This document shows positions 7,006 through 13,434 of a stretch of DNA of 15,343 bases, in pieces. The notes beneath the pieces were generated by a model. That model had not been told where the DNA came from. It ran no database searches and saw only the letters and a program-made list of their open reading frames with translations. Every line of letters begins with the position of its first letter. The first letter of the stretch is position 1. The position numbers and the translations under genes are program-made. The stretch is from JBQLZO01 sp052168315 (GTDB taxonomy: Bacteria; Planctomycetota; Phycisphaerae; Phycisphaerales; UBA1924), in the NCBI GenBank assembly GCA_052168315.1, contig JBQLZO010000051.1, forward strand, positions 1 to 15,343, written 5' to 3'.

Positions 7006-8028
7006 GTGCACGACAGCCAACCGCTCCAAAGCACGCAACGACGAACACCCGCCGACACCGACGCCCCCGAACGCCTCGCGCTCCTCGGCGTCTTCGTCAA
7101 CGCCGCGCTCGCCGCCGGAAAGCTCCTCGTCGGAATCCTCGGGAACTCGTACGCGCTCGTCGCCGACGCCGTCGAGTCCATGGGCGACATCCTCGGCTCG
7201 CTCGTCATCTGGGGCGCACTCCGATACGGCGGCAGACCACCCGACGATGAGCATCCCTTCGGCCACGGCAAGGCCGAATCACTCGCCGCCCTCGGTGTCG
7301 CGCTCCTCCTTCTCATCGCCGGCCTCGGCATCGCCGCCAGCGCGCTGCTCACCATCAACGAACCCCGCCGACCACCCGCCGCCTTCACCCTCATCGCCCT
7401 CATCATCATCGTCGCCATCAAGGAAGCCATGTACCGAGTGGCATCACGCGGCGCCACCAGAACCGGATCCTCCGCGGGCCTCGCCGACGCATGGCACCAC
7501 CGTTCCGATGCCATCACCTCCGCCGCCGCGTTCATCGGAATACTCATCGCCGTCCTCGGCCCCCCATCCATGGCCATCGCCGACCAGATCGCCGCACTCG
7601 TCGCCGCGGCCATCATCATCCTCAACGGCCTCAGGCTCCTCCCCGAGCCCTACCGAGAACTCATGGACCGCGATGCCCCCGACATCGCCGCACAATGCGC
7701 ACACATCGTCATCACCATCGACGGCATCCGCGCCATCGAAACATGCCACGCACGCAAGGTCGGCCGCGTCTACCGCGTCGCGATGCACGCAGAGGTCGAC
7801 CCACACATGCCCGTCAGCGAGGCACACGCGCTCACCGGCATCGCCAAGGCCCGCGTCCGCGAACAACTCCCCACCGTCGCATCCCTCCTCATCCACATCG
7901 AGCCCCACCAGCACCCCAACCCAACGCCTCACCCATCCCCATCCGGCGTCCACTCCAGCCACTCATCCCCCCACTCCTCATACACCTCTCCCCCATCACC
8001 GCCGCCGCCCGAACCACCATCCGCCTGA
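7006..8028 (+). CDS. Cation diffusion facilitator (CDF) family metal transporter
   Basis: 340 residues. CDF proteins export divalent metals such as Zn, Fe, Mn or Co across the inner membrane in exchange for protons. Seen here: TM1 LLGVFVNAALAAGKLLVGIL, TM2 SYALVADAVESMGDILGSLVIW, the DDEHPFGHGKAESLAAL loop (80-96) into TM3, TM4 AFTLIALIIIVAIKEAMY, TM5 ADAWHHRSDAITSAAAFIG and TM6, then a C-terminal cytoplasmic ferredoxin-like domain (about 215-300). In the transport site TM5 has the usual H164-x3-D168, whereas TM2 has E57-x3-D61 in place of D/H-x3-D. Conserved sequence ends near IHIEPH (301). Residues 302-340 are a His/Ser/Pro tail encoded antisense to the end of the next gene. Start GTG 7006 has a -10-like box 6 nt before it and no Shine-Dalgarno. 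The metal cannot be named from sequence alone. Confidence 0.88.
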   Translation: MHDSQPLQSTQRRTPADTDAPERLALLGVFVNAALAAGKLLVGILGNSYALVADAVESMGDILGSLVIWGALRYGGRPPDDEHPFGHGKAESLAALGVALLLLIAGLGIAASALLTINEPRRPPAAFTLIALIIIVAIKEAMYRVASRGATRTGSSAGLADAWHHRSDAITSAAAFIGILIAVLGPPSMAIADQIAALVAAAIIILNGLRLLPEPYRELMDRDAPDIAAQCAHIVITIDGIRAIETCHARKVGRVYRVAMHAEVDPHMPVSEAHALTGIAKARVREQLPTVASLLIHIEPHQHPNPTPHPSPSGVHSSHSSPHSSYTSPPSPPPPEPPSA

Positions 8029-9005
8029 ACACCCGCCCCCGCAAGCCACGCGCTCCCCCCGCACAAAGCGCCCCCCAACGCCAGCACCACCACCAGCCCC
8101 GCCAGTCCCGTGCGCCACCCCCGTGCCGGATCCAGCGCCCGCACCCGCAACACAAGCAGCGCCATCGGAGCCAGCGCCAGCAGCACGATGCTCGCCAACG
8201 GGATCGGCTCCACCGAAGACACCGCCGCCGCCCCGCCCATCGACACCGCGCCGATCGCCACCACCGCCCCCAGCCAGTCCAGCCGCGCTGCGCCGACGAT
8301 CCTCAGAGGCGGCAGCGCCAGCAGCGCAAGCACACCCACCATCAACCCCAGCGTCGCCACATGCGTCGCGATCGCCGAAGCACCCCACGAAAACACCACA
8401 CCGAACGCCATCGCCAGCAGCGCCCCGACCGAGCCCGCCGGGATCAGCGCTGCGCACACCGAACCATCCGAAGCTTCACCCCGCTCACGCGCGCCACCCC
8501 GATCCGCAGCCATCAGCACCCCCGCGTGCGCCGCACCGACCACCGCCACGACCGTCGCTATCACGCCAAGCTCCACCCACGACCACCCACGATTCGCCCC
8601 ATACCCGCGCGCGATCGGCACCAGCACCATCGCCGCCCCGATCCCCGCCAGCGCCGCCACACAAACACCCCGCCACACCCCCCGCGCCCACACCACCCCC
8701 ATCGCGCCCCACCCCAACAAGAGGTACGCCAGCCCAAGCAGCGTCGGCAGCCGGTCGATCGACGACCGCGCCCAGAACCCGCTCGTGTCTCTCACCAGCA
8801 CCACCCCCACCACCAGCCCCACCGCAGCCCCGATCGCACCACCCGCCCCGCTCAACACCCCGCGCTCCCGCACCACCACAAGCGACCGACGATCCAGAGC
8901 GCCCAACCCCACCACCAGCGCCCACACACCCACAGCGCACGCCACCGGAACCACATACGGCTCCACCAGCATCTGCATCACCACGCTGCCGCGCTCGCCC
9001 ACCAT
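7929..9005 (-). CDS. Polytopic membrane protein, about ten helices, unknown function
   Basis: 358 residues, of which most are hydrophobic. About ten helices can be drawn, beginning with PYVVPVACAVGVWALVVGLG and ending with GLAGLVVVLALGGALCGGSA. A cytosolic-type polar loop (RGGARERGEASDG) falls in the middle. The C-terminal 35 residues are Gly/Asp/Glu/Trp-rich (GGEVYEEWGDEWLEW). I recognise no family, and the sequence is too Ala/Val/Gly-rich to judge remote similarity by eye. The ATG at 9005 was chosen because GGGAGGAG ends 9 nt before it; the frame also permits GTG 39 nt upstream, before that ribosome site. Its last 100 bp overlap the convergent transporter gene. Codons are strongly G-ending. 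It follows yceI by 204 bp on the same strand. Confidence 0.68.
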   Translation of the reverse strand: MVGERGSVVMQMLVEPYVVPVACAVGVWALVVGLGALDRRSLVVVRERGVLSGAGGAIGAAVGLVVGVVLVRDTSGFWARSSIDRLPTLLGLAYLLLGWGAMGVVWARGVWRGVCVAALAGIGAAMVLVPIARGYGANRGWSWVELGVIATVVAVVGAAHAGVLMAADRGGARERGEASDGSVCAALIPAGSVGALLAMAFGVVFSWGASAIATHVATLGLMVGVLALLALPPLRIVGAARLDWLGAVVAIGAVSMGGAAAVSSVEPIPLASIVLLALAPMALLVLRVRALDPARGWRTGLAGLVVVLALGGALCGGSAWLAGAGVQADGGSGGGGDGGEVYEEWGDEWLEWTPDGDG

Positions 9006-9209
9006 CGCACAACGCTCCTCCCCCCCAACTCCCCCCGATCCCACGACAACACAAATTCACAACACACCGACCCGGCCCCCCGCACACCCCCGCGCGCCAC
9101 CCGACCCACATTCACAAACGCCGCGCCGAACAATCCACCCGGCACGGCGGAAGAGGAGGTGTTTCACATCCACCCCAACCCCATGCCACCCCACCCCGCA
9201 CACATCACA

Positions 9210-9857
9210 TCACGAACGCTCGAGCCCCGTCAGCGAAACGATCACCGTCGTCTCGTCCGACATCGCCGGGATCCCGTAGTTCACCTCGAAGTCCGAACGA
9301 TTGATCTTGAACTCCGACAGGAACCCCATCCGCTGCGCGTTCGAACGCGGGTCCGTCGTCGAGCCGACCACCTCCAGGTCCGTCGTGATCGACTTCGTGA
9401 TCCCGCGCAGCGTGAAATCGCCCGTCACCCGGAACTTGTTCTCACCGATCGACTCCACCTTCGTCGACTTGAAAGTCGCGTTCGGGAACTCGCCCGCGTT
9501 GAAGAAATCCGCGTTCCGAAGGTGCTGATCCCGCCGATCCGCGCCCGTGTCCACCGACGCCACATCCACTGTCAGCTCCAGGAACGACTCGCCCAGGTTC
9601 TCCGCATCGAGCCGGTACGAGCCCGACACCGTGTTGAACCGCCCGAAGAAGTGCGATGAATCGAAGTACTTCACCCGGAACAGCAGCGAGGAATGCGTGT
9701 TGTCCACGCTGAACACACCCGTCGCCTGCGCCCGCGCCACCGCCGCCGGCTGCGCACCGGACGGCGACAGCACCACCGCCGACGCGATCGCCAGCGCCGC
9801 CACCGACACCCCACCGAACGGAACAAGCATCCGACGAGCCACATCAAACAAAGCCAT
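9210..9857 (-). CDS. yceI: YceI-family periplasmic lipid-binding-like protein
   Basis: 215 residues with a signal peptide (hydrophobic core about 12-31, cleavage probably before residue 45). The YceI domain fills the rest: FSVDNTHSSLLFRVKYFDSSHFFGRF (48-73), YRLDAENLGESFLELTVDVASVDTGADRRDQHLRNADFF, FPNATFKSTKVE, FRVTGDFTLRGITKSITTDLEV, and the closing GFLSEFKINRSDFEVNYG. In characterised members this lipocalin-like barrel binds isoprenoids in the periplasm, sometimes linked to stress or quinone biology. The ligand here is unknown. GGAG sits 7 nt before ATG 9857. A promoter candidate lies at 9972-10000, giving a leader of about 108 nt. No cytochrome b561 partner is adjacent, although the next gene downstream is a membrane protein of unknown type. 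Confidence 0.9.
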   Translation of the reverse strand: MALFDVARRMLVPFGGVSVAALAIASAVVLSPSGAQPAAVARAQATGVFSVDNTHSSLLFRVKYFDSSHFFGRFNTVSGSYRLDAENLGESFLELTVDVASVDTGADRRDQHLRNADFFNAGEFPNATFKSTKVESIGENKFRVTGDFTLRGITKSITTDLEVVGSTTDPRSNAQRMGFLSEFKINRSDFEVNYGIPAMSDETTVIVSLTGLERS

Positions 9858-9971
9858 GGGTCCACTCCATCAGTTCTGGGTTCTCTGAATCAACGCCCCC
9901 CCGCCCCCGCCGCCCCGCCGCCCGTCCCGAACACCCCACAAGGGCGATCGACACTCGGGCGGCCGGCGATG

Positions 9972-10000
9972 ACCGTATCGTTGAACAATCGTCGTTGCAA
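9972..10000 (-). promoter_or_regulatory. Candidate sigma-70-type promoter for yceI
   Basis: On the - strand, TTGCAA (9995-10000) and TACGGT (9972-9977) are separated by exactly 17 bp. Transcription would start near 9965. Both hexamers sit in the only AT-richer island of a C-rich gap, which supports a real promoter. Confidence 0.5.
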
Positions 10001-10010
10001 CAAGTATTCC
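9981..10010 (+). promoter_or_regulatory. Possible promoter toward moxR
   Basis: TTGAAC (9981-9986) and TATTCC (10005-10010) are 18 bp apart on the + strand, interleaved with the yceI promoter candidate. The match to consensus is moderate and the leader would be about 140 nt, so this is tentative. Confidence 0.3.
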
Positions 10011-10159
10011 CGCAATCCCGCAACCTCAGGCGGATCCCCCCTCCCGGGCACCGGTACCAACTCCACCCGCCCACCCGCCCCGGCCAACCGCCCCACCCAA
10101 CCGATAGGATCCCAGCCGACTCCCCTCCCCCCACTCCCCCGACCACCGGAGCACAACGA

Positions 10160-11242
<1,083 letters not shown>

Positions 11243-11252
11243 CCCAAGCCCA

Positions 11253-11298
11253 TCCCCTCCTCCTCTCCCCCTTCCTCTTCCTATTCCTCTTCCTCTCC
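11253..11298. repeat. Polypyrimidine/polypurine tract
   Basis: 46 bases of C and T on the + strand with a single purine (A at 11283), built from repeated TCCTC and TTCCTC units. It begins 10 bp after the moxR stop. The complementary purine strand (GGAAGAGGAA-type) could form triplex DNA. Confidence 0.75.
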
Positions 11299-11304
11299 AG
11301 ATGG

Positions 11305-11323
11305 CACCGGTCTCCGACCGGTG
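11305..11323. repeat. Hairpin CACCGGTC-TCC-GACCGGTG
   Basis: A perfect 8-bp inverted repeat with a 3-nt loop, extendable by a G-T and a G-C pair on the outside. It lies 62 bp after the moxR stop, and no T-run follows, so a rho-independent terminator is not convincing. The arm sequence occurs again singly at 11351-11358. Confidence 0.6.
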
Positions 11324-11491
11324 TCTTCGCTTCCCCCGCGCCTTCGGTCGCACCGGTCGAGACCAGCGTTCTCTCCTCCCCTCGTCTCTTCGCCCGCACC
11401 GGGCGGGTGGCATCGAGATCCCCTCCCCACGCCACCATCGAGCCAACCCACCGGGCTACCACTTCTCTTCTTCCTACTCCTTCTACACAGG

Positions 11492-11522
11492 GCGGGTGGG
11501 CAAGCCGCCAAGGCATACCCGC
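11492..11522. repeat. Inverted repeat GCGGGT...ACCCGC
   Basis: 6-bp arms separated by 19 nt that contain a small GCC-AA-GGC hairpin. It is one of several short palindromes in this gap. Confidence 0.4.
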
Positions 11523-11606
11523 TGCCCCGTGGACCGCTCTCCTCCGTTCACCCAACACCCCTACCCCCAAGAGCACCTCTCCGTGCGCACAAACCCCACC
11601 ACCACC

Positions 11607-11624
11607 CCGCCCCGGCAGGGGCGG
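11607..11624. repeat. Hairpin CCGCCCC-GGCA-GGGGCGG (copy 1)
   Basis: Perfect 7-bp arms with a 4-nt loop. The 24-bp block 11601-11624 recurs at 13294-13317 with one mismatch, located in the loop (GGCA versus GGCG). Two copies in separate gaps mark a dispersed repeat. Confidence 0.6.
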
Positions 11625-11763
11625 CACAATCGCCCCCGCAACACAAGACCGCATCCCGTCACAAACGCCCCGCAAGGGCTCGCGCGTACCAATGCCGGCT
11701 TCAACACGCCCATATCATGGCCGTGTCACCAGTAGGCCCGTGCAGAGCGAAAGGGCCGATCAA

Positions 11764-12048
11764 GTGAGCAACAAGCCGATTCCAGACCGATTGATGCCGA
11801 TCGCGGCACTATCGCTGAGCATCGTGGCGGTCTGCCTCGCCATGTACGCAGCGTTCGCAAAGCCAGAGTCGCCCGACGCATACGAGAGAGTCGTCCAGGA
11901 ACTCTGGGAAACCATCGAGCCCACCTACCAGGAGTTCGGCCTCGCCCTGCCAGACTCGCCGCCCACCACAATCAACGAGGCGCTCGAACCGCTCGTGAGG
12001 ATGTCCACCTCCCTCGATGGCACGCATGGCGAACAATTGGAGCCGTGA
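11764..12048 (+). CDS. Small single-helix membrane protein, unknown function
   Basis: 94 residues from GTG 11764 to TGA 12046-12048. A short basic N-terminus (SNKPIPDR) is followed by one transmembrane helix at about 11-31 (MPIAALSLSIVAVCLAMYAAF). An acidic soluble part follows, DAYERVVQELWETIEPTYQEFGLALP and INEALEPLVRM, which looks helical. GAAAGG lies 9 nt before the GTG. An alternative ATG at residue 11 would truncate the pre-helix residues. The soluble part probably faces the periplasm if the N-terminus is inside. I recognise no family. Codon use is more mixed than in moxR, with A-ending codons such as GCA, CGA, CCA and AGA. It stands alone between two non-coding stretches. Confidence 0.62.
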   Translation: MSNKPIPDRLMPIAALSLSIVAVCLAMYAAFAKPESPDAYERVVQELWETIEPTYQEFGLALPDSPPTTINEALEPLVRMSTSLDGTHGEQLEP

Positions 12049-12189
12049 ACACACGCAGCCGGCGTAGAGCACATCACGCCATACCACGCCGCCGCGGTGC
12101 CTGCATCCCCCACACTCCCAACGCATCATCCACCTTCGAGACTCATCTTCCCTTCCCCCTCTACTTCCCCCCAACCAACCCCAAGCCCA

Positions 12190-12218
12190 TTGCGACCCCC
12201 AATCCAATTCCCTACATT
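12190..12218 (+). promoter_or_regulatory. Candidate sigma-70-type promoter
   Basis: TTGCGA (12190-12195) and TACATT (12213-12218) are 17 bp apart. It would transcribe toward the gene at 12463 with a leader of about 240 nt that includes the inverted repeat at 12340-12370. Both hexamers are good matches to the bacterial consensus in otherwise C-rich DNA. Confidence 0.4.
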
Positions 12219-12339
12219 CAATGCGTGCCCTCCCGCGCCCCATATCACGAGCGACGCATCCCGCCCTCTGCGGGCCGAACGACGGCACAGAACTCATCGC
12301 TCGATCAGCACCATGCCGACCTCCAGAACCATCGCTCCG

Positions 12340-12370
12340 ACTCCGCCGGGATGATCGTGATCGGCGGAGT
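12340..12370. repeat. 9-bp inverted repeat ACTCCGCCG...CGGCGGAGT
   Basis: Perfect 9-bp arms around a 13-nt loop that itself contains a GATC-GT-GATC repeat. It lies 92 bp before the ATG at 12463, within the probable leader, and could fold in RNA. No poly-T follows, so a simple terminator is unlikely. Confidence 0.5.
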
Positions 12371-12462
12371 GGCCCGCCTTGGAATGGCCAAGAACCACCG
12401 GCACACAAACCACCTCCAATTTGCCGTTCTTGGGGTTGCTTCCTGAATCCCGGAGGAAGACT

Positions 12463-13020
12463 ATGATCAAGGGTCGCCGTGCATTAGTAGTTCTCTTAGT
12501 AATTGCAGGCCTTGCGATCGCCATTGCGTGGCTGCCCAGGATTGCGAGCTTGCTCCGAGAGCATCATTACCAAACAAGACTACATCGCCACATTGAACAA
12601 ATTAATGAAATCGAAGTCGCCTTTCTTGATGCCGATGGCCTTGCCGATCTCTTAGCGCAAGACCCCGCCGTGTCCGAGGAACTCTTGGACGCCTTCGATC
12701 GCAAGCCCAATTTTTACTACGATGGCATGCACAGGCTCGCCCAAGTCGTCCCCTCACCCATCGACTATTCCGGCCATTCCGGACAGCAAATTATCTTCTA
12801 TGATCTTGCTCCTCGTCATCGGGGGTCGTCCATGGCGTCCAGGATTAAGTTGGCATGGTCTCCTCGCCAAGCTTTGGTGATTACCGATATCTCATTTGAT
12901 GCTGACGAAGTGCGTCTGACTGCGACAGTCGTGGCAGCGGGGAGCGCATTCGAATGTTCCTCTCGATGGCAAACTGGCGGACTGCCGGCGCTGGGTCTTC
13001 TGCCACAAGAATGCAAGTGA
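12463..13020 (+). CDS. Hypothetical membrane-anchored protein with AT-richer codons
   Basis: 185 residues, ATG 12463 with a strong GGAGGA 5-6 nt upstream. One N-terminal transmembrane segment at about 7-24 (ALVVLLVIAGLAIAIAWLP) anchors it. The remainder is soluble, probably periplasmic: a helical part (REHHYQTRLHRHIEQINEIEV...LLDAFDR, about 32-80), then a beta-rich part (QQIIFYDLAP, RIKLAWSPRQALVITDISFD, EVRLTATVVAAGSAFECSS). Two cysteines are near the end (FECSS and the penultimate residue). I recognise no family. Codons such as TTA, GTA, ATT, GAT and CTT are frequent, unlike the C- or G-ending usage of the other genes, which suggests recent acquisition or relaxed selection. Neighbouring gaps are non-coding on both sides. 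Confidence 0.72.
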   Translation: MIKGRRALVVLLVIAGLAIAIAWLPRIASLLREHHYQTRLHRHIEQINEIEVAFLDADGLADLLAQDPAVSEELLDAFDRKPNFYYDGMHRLAQVVPSPIDYSGHSGQQIIFYDLAPRHRGSSMASRIKLAWSPRQALVITDISFDADEVRLTATVVAAGSAFECSSRWQTGGLPALGLLPQECK

Positions 13021-13138
13021 TTGCTACTGGTGAAATTGCGGGGTGTCCTCGGGTCTCTGAGTCCAGCGAGGCGATACCCATCCCCGAGGCGCACGCATCG
13101 TCGCTTCGGGAAGTGGCAACATCATCCCCTCTCCATGA

Positions 13139-13163
13139 CACCGAGATCGTCTCGATCTCAGTG
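13139..13163. terminator. Hairpin CACcGAGATCG-TCT-CGATCTCaGTG, possible terminator
   Basis: A 7-bp perfect stem with a 3-nt loop, extended by 3 bp beyond one C/A mismatch. It lies about 119 bp after the stop at 13020, downstream of the AT-richer gene. The following sequence is CT-rich (ACTTCCCCTC) but lacks a real T-run, so terminator function is only possible. Confidence 0.35.
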
Positions 13164-13226
13164 ACTTCCCCTCACCCAACCCAACCACCGAGCCCCCTGC
13201 ACTCCCCGCCCCAACGGGTCGAAGGC

Positions 13227-13284
13227 CTGTAGCCACGGGTGAAGCGCCGCCCGCAAAGCGGGCAAAGCGCAACCCGTGGAACAG
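13227..13284. repeat. Long imperfect inverted repeat with CCACGGGT/ACCCGTGG arms
   Basis: Nested arms, from outside in: CTGT/ACAG, CCACGGGT (13233-13240)/ACCCGTGG (13272-13279), GCGC/GCGC and GCCCGC/GCGGGC, around an AAA loop. In all 22 base pairs span 58 nt with small interior loops. It resembles interspersed palindromes I associate with planctomycete intergenic DNA. It could act as a bidirectional terminator between the convergent genes. Confidence 0.65.
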
Positions 13285-13299
13285 CCCCACCCCACCACC

Positions 13300-13317
13300 C
13301 CGCCCCGGCGGGGGCGG
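13300..13317. repeat. Hairpin CCGCCCC-GGCG-GGGGCGG (copy 2)
   Basis: Same 7-bp arms as copy 1 at 11607-11624, with one base changed in the loop. Flanking bases on the left (ACCACCC) are also shared, so the repeat unit is at least 24 bp. Confidence 0.6.
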
Positions 13318-13401
13318 AGGAATCACCAAATCCCGCGAGCACAATCCGCGCCCCATCGCCACGCGCCCCCTCCCCCAACATCACCCCATCCGTGCGCACA
13401 A

Positions 13402-13434
13402 CCCCAACCCACCCTCCCCCTCCCCCCCACTCCC
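13402..13434 (-). promoter_or_regulatory. G-quadruplex motif directly after a stop codon
   Basis: On the - strand the stop codon of the propeller-protein gene (13435-13437) is followed immediately by six G-runs: G3-AGT-G7-A-G5-A-G3-T-G3-TT-G4. Loops of 1-3 nt predict a very stable quadruplex in the mRNA 3' end or in the DNA. It may mark or aid the transcript end; no rho-independent terminator is visible for this gene. Confidence 0.6.

Larger units (their letters stand above)
9858..10159. other. Divergent intergenic region between yceI and moxR
   Basis: 302 bp with no supported gene. Most is C-rich, but 9972-10010 is an AT-richer island holding promoter-like hexamers for both directions. A further TAGGAT at 10105-10110 could serve moxR, but no -35 is paired with it. 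The ribosome site of moxR (GGAG, 8 nt before the ATG) lies at the right end. Confidence 0.6.
11243..11763. other. Repeat-rich non-coding region after moxR
   Basis: 521 bp with no supported gene. It contains a pyrimidine tract (11253-11298), hairpins at 11305-11323, 11492-11522 and 11607-11624, and a third copy of CACCGGTC at 11351-11358. Open frames here are Arg/Pro/Ser-rich on the + strand and inconsistent across frames. The texture is that of interspersed extragenic palindromes. Confidence 0.6.
12049..12462. other. Intergenic region before the AT-richer gene
   Basis: 414 bp. The left part (to about 12180) is pyrimidine-rich. A promoter-like pair is at 12190-12218 and a 9-bp inverted repeat at 12340-12370. 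Frames run through it on both strands (one begins with a GTGA overlap at 12045, another is antisense at 12294-12524), but none has a convincing composition or ribosome site. The right end carries GGAGGA before the ATG at 12463. Confidence 0.5.
13021..13434. other. Intergenic region with hairpins and G-quadruplex motif
   Basis: 414 bp between two convergent genes with no supported gene. It holds the hairpin at 13139-13163, the long imperfect inverted repeat at 13227-13284, the second copy of the CCGCCCC hairpin block (13294-13317) and the G-run block at 13402-13434. Both flanking genes end here, so it is a transcription-termination zone. Confidence 0.6.

Noticed and set aside
11305..11330. Hairpin after moxR as a rho-independent terminator
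   Set aside because: The stem is good, but the following bases are CTTCGCTTCC rather than a T-run, and the arm sequence is repeated nearby. Listed as a repeat instead.
12045..12446. A 133-codon frame starting with a GTGA overlap on the stop of the 94-residue gene
   Set aside because: The overlap would suit translational coupling, but the protein is Pro/His/Arg-rich with no hydrophobic core or motif, and the DNA holds a promoter-like pair and a palindrome. Kept as non-coding.
12294..12524. A 76-codon - strand frame with protein-like sequence (GKLEVVCVPVVLGHSKAGHS)
   Set aside because: Composition is better than most shadows, but the start lies inside the well-supported gene at 12463 and no ribosome site is seen. 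It could be a gene remnant; evidence is insufficient.
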